NCBI RefSeq assembly: GCF_037042905.1
Contig: NC_087256.1
Span: forward strand, 31,336,501-31,400,500
Source: Lytechinus pictus
Lineage: Eukaryota > Echinodermata > Echinoidea > Temnopleuroida > Toxopneustidae
DNA: 64,000 bases
Direction: 5' to 3'
The translations under genes were made by a program, and so were the position numbers. A model generated the notes under the pieces. That model did not search any database. It worked only from the letters and a program-made list of their open reading frames with translations, and was not told the DNA's origin. Below are positions 36,301-45,455 of this stretch, piece after piece; position 1 is the stretch's first letter; each line of letters begins with the position of its first letter.

Positions 36301-37549
36301 AGAAACGTATACTTTTATGCTTTGACAGCATTGTTGTAAAGTCCAAGTTTGGCAAGACAGTGATCTTCATTTTGGTTTGAAAACGGTATCGTTTTGACAT
36401 ACATGTAGTAGTTGTCCAATTAAGCTTTGCAAGACATAAATCTTTATTTGAAGCCCTCAATCTATGTGTAAAATGGGTTGCTGTTTTGACAGAGTAGTTG
36501 TTAAGTCAAACTGTAAAAGACTAATCTACTATTGCAACTCTCAGTCTACAAAAATGGGTGCCCTTTTGACAAATTGTTGTAAAGTCTAAGTTAGAAAAGA
36601 CAGTAATCTGCATTTGCAACTCTCGGTCTTCAAAAATGGGTGCCCCTTTGACAGAACAGTTTTAATCAAACTGTGAATGTCTTTAATCTTCATTTGCCTC
36701 TGTCCATCCAGATGTAAAATGGGTGTACCCTTTATATTAGCAGCATGAGTAGAATACAAAGTTGTACATACTAATGTAGTTGTATGAATAATAGAAGTAG
36801 TAGTAGCTTGGTTATCTCAGCAGTTATACATTATCTTCATACATTCACATTGGCTCCACTGTTATATTGAGATTAGACAGTAAAAAACTGATAGACAATG
36901 CGAGTTGAAAGTGCTTTTGGAGATGTTCCTGTGAAACTAAGTCTAAAGATTTTAAGTTTGAAGTGGGTATTGTTTTGTCATTATTAAGAGGAGTTATATT
37001 ATTATCGCCTAGGTTTTGCTTCTAATTCTATCACACGACTGTAATAGACTAGTCTGCATGCACAGACCTTTGGTGTTCACAATTCGCATTGTGCATAATG
37101 CAGAGTCTGAAGTAGTGAGACTAGATCCACTATGTACCATGACTGCCTCACAGACAGAGAGTTTGGAGTCTAGTCTTCACTCTAGACATTGTATAATTGG
37201 TAAATGTTTAAAATTTGAGTCAAGTAGTAGACTGAGAATAAGAATAATTGAGAAATTATTGAGGACTCACTTCTTTTTTGCCTCCTTTATCCATTCAGAT
37301 CGGGATGAATTAATAGAACGTGACGAGGTGGAGAAGTTCCAGGAACAGGTCTTAGAGGCGATCCAGATGGAACTAAGAACCAATCACAGTAATCACAGGA
37401 TACTCCTCCCCAGACTCCTATCCCTTCTCGTAGACCTCAGGCAACTAGTACTGGACCATATCAAGCAGGTCCAACAACTCATGCTGATGGACGATCCTTC
37501 CTATTCAGGTCCTCCACCGCTTATCAAGGAAATATTTGGACTTTATTGA
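24262..37549 (+). CDS. Ppar: PPAR-like nuclear receptor (NR1C), spliced coding region from zinc finger 1 to stop
   Basis: Ligand-regulated transcription factor of the nuclear receptor superfamily, nuclear; known PPARs bind DR1 elements as heterodimers with RXR and control lipid metabolism. Six exons join in phase: 24262-24368, 25190-25340, 26937-27148, 27736-27888, 35261-35495, 37299-37549. Every intron is GT-AG. The product has a C4 zinc-finger domain with P-box CEGCK, the PPAR-like run [11 protein letters not shown] followed by VGMSH, the extension RFGRMP, a hinge, and a ligand-binding domain with NLDLNDQ, DLRQLV.DH and a terminal AF-2 helix LIKEIFGLY. With the inferred upstream exons the protein is 380 residues, shorter than vertebrate PPARs because the A/B region is nearly absent. 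Oddities: the D-box has seven residues between cysteines, and three pocket-anchoring polar residues are hydrophobic. Rev-erb/E75 is excluded by the AF-2 helix and the PPAR signatures. Family assignment is firm; orthology to one PPAR paralogue is not. Confidence 0.94.
25190..25340 (+). CDS. Ppar: PPAR-like receptor exon: zinc finger 2 with an enlarged D-box
   Basis: 151 nt, phase 0 in and phase 1 out. The acceptor is ttttctttcctgcag and the donor GACG|gtaagt. It encodes [16 protein letters not shown], then the D-box, then [18 protein letters not shown] and MQVGMSHD. The four finger-2 cysteines are present. The first pair is spaced C-PFVKTEP-C, seven residues between them; most nuclear receptors have five and vertebrate PPARs three (CDLNC). 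The rest of the exon is close to vertebrate PPAR, so the D-box change is local. This region shapes receptor dimerisation on DNA. Confidence 0.95.
25868..26255. mobile_element. MITE with CAGGGTTCCCAGC ends
   Basis: Ends CAGGGTTCCCAGCCC and GCTAAGAACCCTG, with GACAT on both sides. The interior repeats ATCAGGGAAAAAT-like words several times. It lies in the intron after the zinc-finger-2 exon. Confidence 0.65.
26575..26800. repeat. A-rich and (AAATA/GATA)n low-complexity tract
   Basis: A C-run and long A-run, then AAATAAATAGATAGATAAAT repeats; intronic, just upstream of the hinge exon. Confidence 0.8.
26937..27148 (+). CDS. Ppar: PPAR-like receptor exon: C-terminal extension and hinge
   Basis: 212 nt, phase 1 in and phase 0 out. 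I chose the acceptor gggcag|CC because it gives [11 protein letters not shown], matching the PPAR SHNAIRFGRMP. The cag a few bases later would delete residues and break the phase. The donor is AAC|gtaaga. The first residues form the DNA-binding extension. After that comes a highly charged Glu/Arg/Lys-rich helical stretch, then YINMWMGQF in the position where PPARs have YIKSFP. The exon is markedly richer in G+C than the flanking introns, as expected for coding sequence. Confidence 0.92.
27310..27541. repeat. Tandem duplication, 127-bp period, in the intron after the hinge exon
   Basis: CCCTATCTCTTTATATATCT occurs at 27319 and 27446. Downstream words GCAAATAGATGACTGA and GTTTATAAGGTGAAGTTTAA follow both times, so two units of about 105-127 bp lie head to tail with few differences. 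Confidence 0.85.
27736..27888 (+). CDS. Ppar: PPAR-like receptor exon: ligand-binding domain helix 3 region
   Basis: 153 nt, phase 0 on both sides. The acceptor is ctctttctgcatcag and the donor CAG|gtaaga. It encodes [20 protein letters not shown], then [20 protein letters not shown] and [11 protein letters not shown]. The NLDLNDQ end and the intron right after it match vertebrate PPARs. Aligned from that end, the pocket serine of vertebrate PPARs (Ser289 in human PPAR-gamma) is Leu194 of the 380-residue model, whereas the neighbouring pocket cysteine (Cys285) is kept as Cys190. The helix-3 lysine of the coactivator charge clamp is kept (Lys206). Confidence 0.93.
28046..28180. mobile_element. 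Palindromic MITE (GGCCCGTTCATAAAG), copy 1
   Basis: Ends GGCCCGTTCATAAAG and GTTTATGAAACAGGCC, flanked by TCTGG on both sides. The core arms are GGCAACTACCATGGTAACC and GTTACCATGGTAGTTGCC around GATTGGCTG. Confidence 0.8.
29808..29994. mobile_element. Palindromic MITE (GTGGGTGTTTCATAAAG), copy 1
   Basis: Ends GGTGGGTGTTTCATAAAGC and CTTTACGAAACAACCACC; the core includes ACTGGTGACC and the inverse ATCACCAGT. Confidence 0.7.
30695..31157. mobile_element. MITE with CAGAGCTGCCAAGT ends and a 25-bp flanking duplication
   Basis: Ends CAGAGCTGCCAAGTAGTA and ACTTGGCAGCTCTG. An identical 25-bp sequence starting ATATCATGGATGGGC flanks it at 30670-30694 and 31158-31182. TACGTTTTTT and ATACTG/ATACAAAAT words recur inside. 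Confidence 0.8.
31560..31712 (-). mobile_element. tRNA-derived SINE
   Basis: Read on the minus strand it has a tRNA-like head with a B-box-like GGGTTCCAAGCCCAGCC and an A-box-like TAGTGGTTCTGACTCCC, followed by ACCCAGGTGTAATAAATGGG, shared with the SINEs at 37745 and 48967. Confidence 0.75.
32319..32570. mobile_element. Palindromic MITE (GGGCCCTGTCTTACAAAGAG), copy 2
   Basis: GGGCCCCGTCTTACAAAGAG at the left, a decayed CTTTGCAATACAGGG at the right; the middle includes GGATGGCCAGCAACATCATC as in copy 1. Confidence 0.75.
32741..33172. mobile_element. Palindromic MITE, copy 3, interrupted by a SINE tail
   Basis: Left end GGGCCCTGTCTTACAAAGAT; right end GCTGTGGTTGATC..GGGGCCC. The left arm is interrupted by a fragment ending AAGCGCTATATAAATG and (ATT)n near 32900-32960, which resembles a SINE or LINE tail. 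Confidence 0.65.
33475..33632 (+). mobile_element. Retroposon 3' fragment with ATC tail
   Basis: AAACAGAAATATGGCGCAAT then ATAAATGCTGTGAATCATC matches, in the opposite orientation, the fragment at 47335-47520 and ends in (ATC)n, typical of a LINE/SINE 3' end. Confidence 0.6.
34187..34421. mobile_element. MITE with GGGTGGTTTCAAGT ends
   Basis: Inverted ends GGGTGGTTTCAAGTCCAGTG and CACTGAACTTGAAATCACCC; subterminal TTGGTGTTGGTGTTG pairs with AACACCAACACCAA. TA is present just outside both ends. Confidence 0.7.
34681..34760. repeat. Dispersed repeat shared with 49700-49790
   Basis: ATGATTATTTACTTCTGGGA and CACCATCCGAAAGACGTG recur near 49735-49788. Confidence 0.6.
34763..35032. mobile_element. 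Palindromic MITE (GGGCCCTGTCTTACAAAGAG), copy 4
   Basis: GGGCCCCATCTTACAAATAG at the left and the related GTTGTGGTTGATCGGATCAG near the right; the right terminus is decayed. Confidence 0.6.
35261..35495 (+). CDS. Ppar: PPAR-like receptor exon: ligand-binding domain core, helices 5-9
   Basis: 235 nt, phase 0 in and phase 1 out. The acceptor is ttttgtcttctacag and the donor CCCG|gtaagt. It starts [20 protein letters not shown], which aligns with [20 protein letters not shown] of PPAR-gamma. Further on, [10 protein letters not shown] matches FMTREFLKSL, and [19 protein letters not shown] matches LELDDSDLAIFIAVIILSG. The helix-5 ligand-contact residue that is His323 in PPAR-gamma and Tyr314 in PPAR-alpha is Phe228 here. 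The preceding intron is more than 7 kb long and full of transposon copies. Confidence 0.94.
35667..36260. mobile_element. TTAA-flanked foldback MITE in the last intron
   Basis: Ends AGGAACATATTTATATCT and AGATATAAATATCTCC..CCCT, with TTAA at 35663-35666 and 36261-36264. The arms carry CTGAAAATTTCATCAAAATC and its inverse, shared with the TTAA elements at 44457, 50279 and 55285. Confidence 0.85.
36264..36745. repeat. Degenerate ~80-bp minisatellite in the last intron
   Basis: Six units with GTCAAACTGTGAAAGA-like starts at 36264, 36341, 36414, 36505, 36584 and 36665. Each is followed by ATCTTCATTTG-like and AAAATGGGTGCCCTTTTGAC-like words. Confidence 0.75.
37299..37549 (+). CDS. Ppar: PPAR-like receptor last exon: helices 10-12 (AF-2) and stop
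   Basis: Enters in phase 1 after tttatccattcag and ends at TGA (37547-37549). It begins [20 protein letters not shown] and includes [20 protein letters not shown], the helix 10/11 dimer interface. The helix-11 pocket histidine (His449 in PPAR-gamma) is kept as His351. The terminus [12 protein letters not shown] is the AF-2 helix: the charge-clamp glutamate is kept (Glu375), but the PPAR tyrosine that contacts ligand is Phe377, and the tail is one residue shorter than EIYKDLY. An open frame runs upstream of the acceptor but is intronic, since it does not match the family and the acceptor is strong. Confidence 0.95.
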
Positions 37550-37559
37550 TTTTTGCTTT

Positions 37560-38850
37560 GGGTGCTCACAATTTGAACTTCTCTAACATAGACTACCTGA
37601 AAGTACTTTGATAGTGCTTTAATAGTACTAACTCAGGCCACATGACAACTGTGATGCCTACCGCTTGTGCTAAATACATACTTTTAACTTGAACTATTTG
37701 ATAGGACTATGATGGTATGTGCTGGATGTCTACTTTCAGCTTGGACGGCTTGATGTGGGAGCATCTTGGTGTAGCGGTTCTGACTCTCGCCTTGTAATCA
37801 GAGGGCTCTGGGTTCCGAATCCCACTGTAGCCTAGGGTCCTGTGGCAAGGCGTTGATCCACAATTTGCAATTCTCCACCCAGGTGATAAATGGGTACCAG
37901 GTAGTATGTCTAGCAATTAAGGTTGAAAGCTCTCGTTATCATGCTCTCCATTTTACTATTCCAGATAACATGACGACTCTCATAACGTATACAGCCTGAG
38001 CGAGATGTGTACTTTTAACTGGGGCTACCTGATAGTACTATGCTAGTACTATTCGTGGCAATTAATGTGACGCCTACATCCCTGTGCTAGATGTTTTCCT
38101 TAAACATGAAATACCAGTTAGTTCTACCATAGGTCACATGACAACTCACATGACTTCTGAAACCTGTGCTAGATGTGTACTTTCAACTTGCACCAAGTGA
38201 TGGTACTTTAATAGAACTATAACAGACTACTTGTCAACTAGTATAACGTCTGCAGCATGTGATGGAAATGTCCGTTCAACTTCAAGTACATGATAGTACT
38301 ATGATAGCACTATAACAGGCCACATGGCAACTTATATGTGGTTTACAAACTGTGCTAGATGTATCCTTTTAACCTAAACTACCTGATAATACTATAATGG
38401 TACTGTAACAAGCCATATGTCAACTCATTTGATGTCCAAGGCCTGTGCAGGATGTCTACTCTCGACTGTACTCTCAAGTCAACTACCTGATAGTATTGTG
38501 ATAACCATAACAACTCTTGTGATGTCTCACAGAATGTGCATTACACGTATGTGCACAGTACTATTATAATATGCAACGTGATTACCTACTGGTGACGTCT
38601 GGAGCATACATGTGCTAGATGTGAATTTTCAACTTGGGATACATGATAGTACAATTCATGACAACTCACGGAACATCTAAAGCCCATGCTGGATATGTTC
38701 TTTCAAATCGCACTGCGTGATGTAATACTCTTATAGTACACAACATGGCAATGATGTGTCATCTACTTGTATAGTCCTCGATAGAAACTGTACTAAAACA
38801 GCCCGTCAAATCACCTGATATCAACAGCCTGTGCTGGATGTGTACTTAGA
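37560..38850. repeat. Degenerate ~90-bp tandem array just after the receptor stop codon
   Basis: The anchor GTGCTAGATGTGTACTTT recurs with variations near 37667, 38084, 38166, 38259, 38352, 38445, 38536, 38612, 38686 and 38831. Each unit also has CTACCTGATAGTACTATGAT, GGCCACATGACAACTC and GATGTCTA-like words. About a dozen units; a SINE interrupts the second or third. Confidence 0.8.
37745..37930 (+). mobile_element. tRNA-derived SINE inserted in the post-stop tandem array
   Basis: The head has an A-box-like TGGTGTAGCGGTTCTGAC and a B-box GGTTCCGAATCCC, followed by GGCAAGGCGTTGATCCACAA and CCACCCAGGTGATAAATGGG, the layout of echinoderm tRNA-derived SINEs. It starts about 200 bp after the stop codon. 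Confidence 0.85.
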
Positions 38851-39151
38851 TCCTGTCTATGACAACATTTCTGTATCAGTATGAAGAACTCATCTTGGTT
38901 TTATATCATTATATTATTAGCATGGTGCTAGAGCATACAGCTCTGTTATTTCAACTGGACCGTATGTCATTCTCTCTCCGGATCGTCGTCGCTGTAGATC
39001 AAAACAGACAGTTCATGAAGTCGCTCCAAGACCATGACCCGTTTGAGAGTGGACTAAAGCAAGATCTATTTATCTTTTTATCAAGTAGAGTATGTTACCC
39101 CTGCAATCAACATTGCCATTGGCACAGGGCTTTATAGCGATCGATCATATA

Positions 39152-39466
39152 GGCCCGTATTCTGAACCCGGGTTTATTTTAGAACGTGGTCTGACTCTGT
39201 GATAAAATCATGGGAAGCCAAACATGTAGAAATTTGTTCACAAAGTATGTTTCTTATGTTAACTGTGCTCTTTCCTAATTCTTTAATAAGTGAAGACAAT
39301 TATCTTATTCATCATTCCCAGACAGTTAAGAATGGTTTTGAGAGTCAAATGAGCTGATACAATGAACCTCTACTGTTAGAGATTTATGTCACAATTGGCT
39401 ATCCATAGTTATACCACTAACTTATAGACCAGAGTTTAAATTAAACCCGACTTCAGAATACGGGCC
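39152..39466. mobile_element. MITE with GGCCCGTATTCTGAA ends
   Basis: Ends GGCCCGTATTCTGAACCC and CTTCAGAATACGGGCC, with ATA on both sides; the arms contain GTCTGACTCTGTG and its imperfect inverse. A decayed relative is at 45985-46275. Confidence 0.8.
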
Positions 39467-39508
39467 ATAGTCTTTTTGTTCGCTTGATTGTACAATAATA
39501 TTCAACGT

Positions 39509-39514
39509 AATAAA
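39509..39514 (+). terminator. Candidate polyadenylation signal of the receptor gene
   Basis: AATAAA followed by a GT-containing stretch (GTGTAAA..GGTGGATGTC), about 2 kb after the stop. Another AATAAA lies at 41315-41320. No transcript evidence decides between them. Confidence 0.3.
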
Positions 39515-39529
39515 GTGTAAAATTTAGCA

Positions 39530-39713
39530 CTGGTGGATGTCTCATAAAGATGTCCATAAAGTTACGAACGACTTCACACAACTGGACGACTGGAACATGT
39601 TCTAAAAGGCTAAGTCAGCTACATAGGGATACATCATTTGGCACAAGAAAGGGTCACCAGTCGTGCGTAAAGTCATTTGTATCTTACCAAAAGTTTTATG
39701 AAACACCCACCTG
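39530..39713. mobile_element. Palindromic MITE, copy 2 of the 29808 family
   Basis: CTGGTGGATGTCTCATAAAG at the left, TTTTATGAAACACCCACC at the right. Confidence 0.65.
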
Positions 39714-40080
39714 TAATCAAGAACTAAAACTTTGTGTTACAAAGTCCGGATTATGCATTTATAGTGTGATGGTAATGTGTGCATGATTTAATATCAAGGG
39801 TTCAGGACAGAAATGATTTCTTAAAATTACCATTTACAAAATATGTCCGGGGGGTTCAAAAAGAGTTAAGTGCAAGTTAAAGTCATGGTTAGTGTTGACG
39901 TACACATGATATGAAATATGTAATCTTATTGATTAATATGCAGTAGCATACTCCCTCTTAGGATGATTTGACCAATGCAGTGATGTCTTTTAAATGGTAT
40001 GCCACTGGACATTTAAGTGCAACTCTGCAACTCAAAGTCATACTTGTGAAACACATTCCTGGTTGTTTTAGGATCCTCTG

Positions 40081-40232
40081 GGGCCTGTTTCATAAAAAGA
40101 GTTACAACTATTGTAACTTTGTCATTATGGCAACTACCATGGAAAGCTTGATTCTGATTGGCTGATGAGCCCTGTTACCATGGTATTTGCCATAATAGAA
40201 AAGTTGTAACAGTTGTAGTTCCTTTATGAAAC
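40081..40232. mobile_element. Palindromic MITE, copy 2 of the 28046 family
   Basis: GGGCCTGTTTCATAAAAAGA pairs with TTCCTTTATGAAAC; the core again has CAACTACCATGG and CCATGGTATTTG around GATTGGCTGATGAG. Confidence 0.75.
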
Positions 40233-42395
40233 ATACATTTGCTCTTTTCTGACTGGCATACAAACCCTTCCTGATTATGATTATGATATTACGTGTTGGC
40301 AACTCAGTCATCTTTAAACAACTGACTTATTTCTTTGGTAGATTCATAAATTTAGAATCTTAATTTGAGTGGTCGTTATGGAATTAATATTTTTTTTGGG
40401 GGGGTAAGTTTAATGGGCACTCCTCTAGTTTGATGCATTGGCTGACAACTTAACCAGAAAATTGATGTTTCAGACTTTAAAAATATTTCAATTTCAAGAT
40501 TCAACAACAGTATGCATGCATCACTGGGATACATTTAGGAAGCAAATTCCCCCCCCCCCCCCGGCCTAAAATGAATGTTTTAATTCATTAATTTAATGAT
40601 ATTTTAATATTCCCTTACAACAGTAGGCGAACCAAAAGGGGTAAGATTTTTGTCCCCCAAAAAGGGGACAGTAATATTTGGATTCCTTTTCTTTCCTAAC
40701 ATGAATGGAATGGCTATGTCTGGATTCTGTTTAACAATTATTATCTGTACCTTTGCTATTATAGAACATTTGGAAAAGGCTGATCTCTTTTCATATTCTT
40801 CATATATTTTCTCATTTCAAGTTGTAAATTTTATCATTTATCAATTTCAGTGATTGTAATTCCCTTTTTCTTTAAAAAGTAAATTATTCTTTAGCATTTA
40901 ACATGTAGCCTTCTGGAAGGGACTGAACCCTGTAGTACTGTACAAAACTCAAATGGAAAGTATAGAATTGAGTATCAAATGGGTTAAACGACATTGTAGG
41001 TCATACAACTGTATGAACTGAATAGAAAATCTTCATGTATGTGCTCATATTGTCTTTCTTGGTACTTTGATGCAACTCTAATTTGTCTTTACAAGTGATG
41101 CTTTATTAAGTGAATGGTGTTAATCATATGCTTTTAATGATAGATATTCTAGATTTATTTTTGTATTAAAAGTATCTCCAATTGAAATGCGACCTTAGCC
41201 CTGTAATGCAGTTAGATATGACTGATACTTTTTAAGACTTTTTATACAATTATGTAATTAATTGAATTTTTGATTGCATCTTTTCTATGATTTTCTTACA
41301 ACGTGATATGTGACAATAAAACAATCTCAGACATGAATTCATGTCATGCTGGATTTACAATGAACAGAAATCTTTTACAAAAGCTGCAATAGATGTTGGA
41401 TCCATAGATTTAATTTGTGTGAAATTAAAATATCCTTCTTGAACGAATACATAAGGTACGTCAACTTGTTGGCACGTGTACTTTATTATCGAAGGTCAAC
41501 AACCCTGTTTTGAAGATGGAGGTGTGGAAAAGAAGTTTAAGATGATAAAGATATGTATGTTTGTTGTCTCTTGACCTACATGTATCAGTATTTTCTTGAT
41601 TTTTTTTTAAGTGGTGATATGTTTTGATTAAGATTAAAAGCTGTTAAGTTTCGTTTACAGTGCGTTATGCTTGTTGGTACTTTAATATTTTTCTCCCAAA
41701 TAGTAATAAAATTATTTGGTGAAATTATGAAAATTAAAATGTAGATGTTTGCATCCAAACGTATGTGTGATAGAAAAATTAGATGATATTTATCCATGGA
41801 AAGAATTCACAATCTGTTTAAGAATTCAAGTTAAAGATGATTTTGTCAGGAGCTGAGACCCATTATATCATAACATCCATGCCATGTTTACATAATTTGC
41901 ATCATTCTGGAAACTTCTTTAATTCTCTAGACAAAACATTGCTCAAGCATAGTGTTAGTGTTTTAGGAAGAAAAAAATCCTAAAATAATGTCTGTTTTTA
42001 GCGTAATTATGATTGTTTTTTATTTATTTACTGAGTATGATTTCTACTACTTGTAGAGGCTGCATACATTTCTTTTTATATTCATATAGTTGACAAAAAC
42101 TGGATAGAAGTTTGTGTTGTGTTTGTCTCCTCTTTTCTGTCATGATTGGTGACTTGAATTAAATGGCTATATATATTCCATTCTAGAAGGTTTTCCCCTT
42201 TGATGTAATGCCCAGTCAGAATAAAAAAACATGATTTCTGCGAGGAACAAGTTTAAATCTTAGCTCCAATTTTGGGATGCTTAAATGCTACAGATACATT
42301 GTATCTCTGCCTTAGTCAATTCCTCTGGGACCGCAGAAATCTGTACCACCTGGGAGAAGTATGATCTAAATATAGTTGATACAATATTGCATAAC
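40233..42395. other. AT-rich DNA downstream of the receptor, nothing recognised
   Basis: Only homopolymer runs (G-run near 40400, C-run near 40550) and short frames without support. Confidence 0.5.
41315..41320 (+). terminator. Alternative polyadenylation signal candidate
   Basis: GTGATATGTGACAATAAAAC includes AATAAA about 3.8 kb after the receptor stop codon. It would imply a very long 3'UTR spanning the tandem array and two or three MITEs. Confidence 0.2.
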
Positions 42396-42398
42396 ATG

Positions 42399-42656
42399 GC
42401 CATAAACAGCAGGGGGGGGGGTAAGTTCCCACCAGAAATTTAGAAAACTGACATTTATGACTGAAAATCTTTCACATAACATAATCCACCAAAAGTGTGC
42501 ACAAAATCCTCCAATTTCACTGTAGAAAATGCAGAAGTGCCCAAATTACATGCTTGGTTGCTTCGCTCACTTGCTTTTGAGTGTCTTCAAAGATTTGTTA
42601 TGTGTCCTACCACCCCCCCCCCCCCCCGAAATAAATCTTTGCGCATGGCCTTGTTG
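42399..42656. mobile_element. MITE, second copy of the 17087 family
   Basis: ATGGCCATAAACAGCAGGGG at the left and TTTGCGCATGGCC at the right, with G- and C-runs inside and AAAAGTGTGCACAAAATCC matching the first copy. Confidence 0.65.
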
Positions 42657-42889
42657 CAAAATCTGGTTTCAACGATTGCTTGACACCAGAATTGAATTGG
42701 GAAATATCCATTAAGAAATCTTTTTTCATAAGGAATCAAACATTTCATATATCTGCTGTATAAGACAAACTAGTTAGATTTTGCATTTTAAACTGATTTC
42801 ACCCCATACCTGTTATACTGAAGTCAAGTGGCTTGCAAATAATAGTATTATCAGTGTAAATATGAGGTATTGATACCTCGTGGGAGGTG

Positions 42890-43240
42890 AATAGTTATAA
42901 AACCTTATTTGCATTTTTTTTCAAATTTTTGCTTCTCTCTTATCTTCATCTTTCTGTCTCTTCGTTTTTTAAATCTTTGAATATTTTTATTCTGTCTTTG
43001 TTTATTTTTCTTTCTCTTGTTTCCCTCCTTTCTTCTCCTTTTCTCTCGCTTTTTAATCTCTCTCTCTTTCAACTTTTCTTCTTTTCCCTTATTTGCATAT
43101 CTTTATCATGGCAATTTTAATTATATGTTATCTATTCCACTTCCCCCTTTTTTGTCTCCCTATCTCTCTCTCTTCTAGCTCCCTTACCCCTCCCTCTATC
43201 CCCCTCTCTTTCTCTCTCTATTCTAGTCTGTTTCTTAGTC
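42890..43240. repeat. Pyrimidine-rich tract
   Basis: A long T/C-rich stretch with CTCTCTCTCT runs at about 43050-43070 and 43160-43225; frames across it are low complexity. Confidence 0.7.
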
Positions 43241-44029
43241 CCATCATCAAAAAAACAAAGCACATATTGGAATAGTAAAGGCTTGCTGGGAAGTCTCATT
43301 ATATTGAAAATAAAATTCCTGGCTTTCACCAAGTAAATTAGATCACATTTATCGATCTCATGAAGTAAGTCAGAAAAAAAAAATGAGATCGATCAATGCG
43401 ATCCTATCAACTGGATGAAAGCCAGAAATAGTATTTTCAATGTACAGAGCTCACATTATCTGCTAAATGAATATTCAGAAGGTTTAACAATGCCAAATGC
43501 ATGCAATATTTTATTTCCCATTATTGTAAACAGTAGCATTATGGCTGGCAATAACGGTCCTAATTTGTGTACAGATAGCAACACTGATAAGTTCGTCACG
43601 TCCCATTGGAGCAAATCAGAGCTTAACAGACACGACGGAGCCATCGAGTCCAAATACTTAAGATAAAATTTCTATCAGTTACGACCCGAATACCCAACTT
43701 CAAGTGCCATCAAAACATAATTGCAGCTATTGTCAAGTGTTGTCTTAGAGATAGTGCTATCTGTTACATGCACTGAAAACTGATGATTCTTGAAATAGAT
43801 TTGACCTGCTAATATTTACTGTGAGATAATTGTGTACACCTGATTGCCATGTATTGGAAAATCATTGAAATATGGATAAGAAGGATGAAGTATATGAGTT
43901 TGCTCTTAGGGTAATTTTACTGCACTATTGTAGAGCCCTTAGAGACTTCTGATGAGGTATCTTATCAATGAACCGTGTATTTAATTAATTTTTGTTGCCA
44001 AAGTAAAAAATGATAAGTCCAACTGGGCG

Positions 44030-44175
44030 TTAGACCAAATGCGAATTAGACTAAGTGAGTATATTAGAGTGGAGACCACATGTCAATTAGACCAAATTGA
44101 TAGTAGACCGAATGTGTTTAGACCATGTGGTATTAGACTATCTGAGAAATAGACCAACAGACCAAGTTAATCTAA
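44030..44175. repeat. TTAGACCAAAT short tandem array
   Basis: GTTAGACCAAATG, AATTAGACTAAGTG, AATTAGACCAAATTG, AGTAGACCGAATGTG and similar words recur about every 20 bp. Confidence 0.75.
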
Positions 44176-44456
44176 ACCTATGTAACACCTTCAGTGGTCT
44201 CCGTCTCAGCAAAAGATATGTGAACTTTATTCAAATGTTATGAGGGGATTTACAAAGCCCCTTATCGTCTCCGACTACTTCAGAATCCAATGTCAGATAT
44301 TCCTATGTGAACGTGTTTAATGTTGCCTAAATTGCACAATGATAGGCTAATATTTGCTCAGATAATGCTATTTCCACATAGACAAATCAAAGTATTGACA
44401 ATGTTATCAATGTGAGTATACTATACAGAGTGTGCTTTGTTTTAGAAGTTGTTTAA

Positions 44457-45025
44457 AGGGGTACTCCATTATTATGATTTAAACAGATAAAGAAAAATCA
44501 GACAAACAAAACACTGAAAATTTGATCAAAATCAGACAAGGAATAACAAAGCTCTGGCATTTTAAAGATATGCTTTATTCTGGTAAAACTGTTCTAAACA
44601 TGTCTTCATGAATATTCAATGAGCAATGATGTCATATCCCCATTGTTCTTTTATATTTTATTGTATGAAATAAAGTTTATTCAATTTTTTTCTACCAAGA
44701 ACTAACTGATTTAGTGCACATTAGATATTCATTGCTGAAACTTATTTCATTGTAAGGGAGACATATCATTCACACATGTATGAAAAATGAAACATGATTT
44801 CATGTAATAAAGGCATAAGAAAAAGTAAAGTGGAGATGTGACATCATCAGCCCACTTAATGAATATTCATGATGATGTGCATATGACTATTTGCAAAAAT
44901 ATTGCTAAACTTTGAAATTGAATAACTTCATTATTTGTTATCTGATTTTTATGAAATTTTCAGCATTTTGCTCTGTGAATTCTCTATTAATTTAGATATA
45001 CATATTTTCAGCCTGGAGTACCCCT
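44457..45025. mobile_element. TTAA-flanked foldback MITE
   Basis: Ends AGGGGTACTCCATTA and CTGGAGTACCCCT, with TTAA at 44453-44456 and 45026-45029. The arms share the AAAATTT.ATCAAAATCAGA theme with neighbouring families. Confidence 0.87.
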
Positions 45026-45455
45026 TTAATGTGGTAGGTGGCACAGTGTTTTAAAACTACCGGCACCATGTCAGCTAGAAAGAAAATGACTAAACGTTAC
45101 TGATGTTGAATCATGAATTACAATCACAGGTTTGGTAAAGCGAAGTTGGTTTAGAAATGGCTAGTTATATAATATAATATACAAACATTGTATGTGGGTC
45201 TTGTACACAGTCACATGTGTGAATACCAATGAGATTTCGGTTCTAGTGAATATGTATGCAATCCAAGTGCACATTCTATGTAGGAAGCTCCTTGCAGATA
45301 TCACTTGAGAGTTGCTTAGACTGACCGTTAACGTGTGAAATTTAAATTATTGTACTGAAAAGTTTGGAATTTAGATATTTACGGATCCACTTTTAGTTTT
45401 ATGCCAGTTTTACATGTACCTAGCTACCACTACTGAACCTTCTAAAGGCTAGACT

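Noticed and set aside
37016..37298. Open frame continuing upstream of the last receptor exon
   Set aside because: The peptide before the acceptor has no resemblance to nuclear receptors, the acceptor tttatccattcag is strong, and the split Asp codon fits the previous exon's phase.
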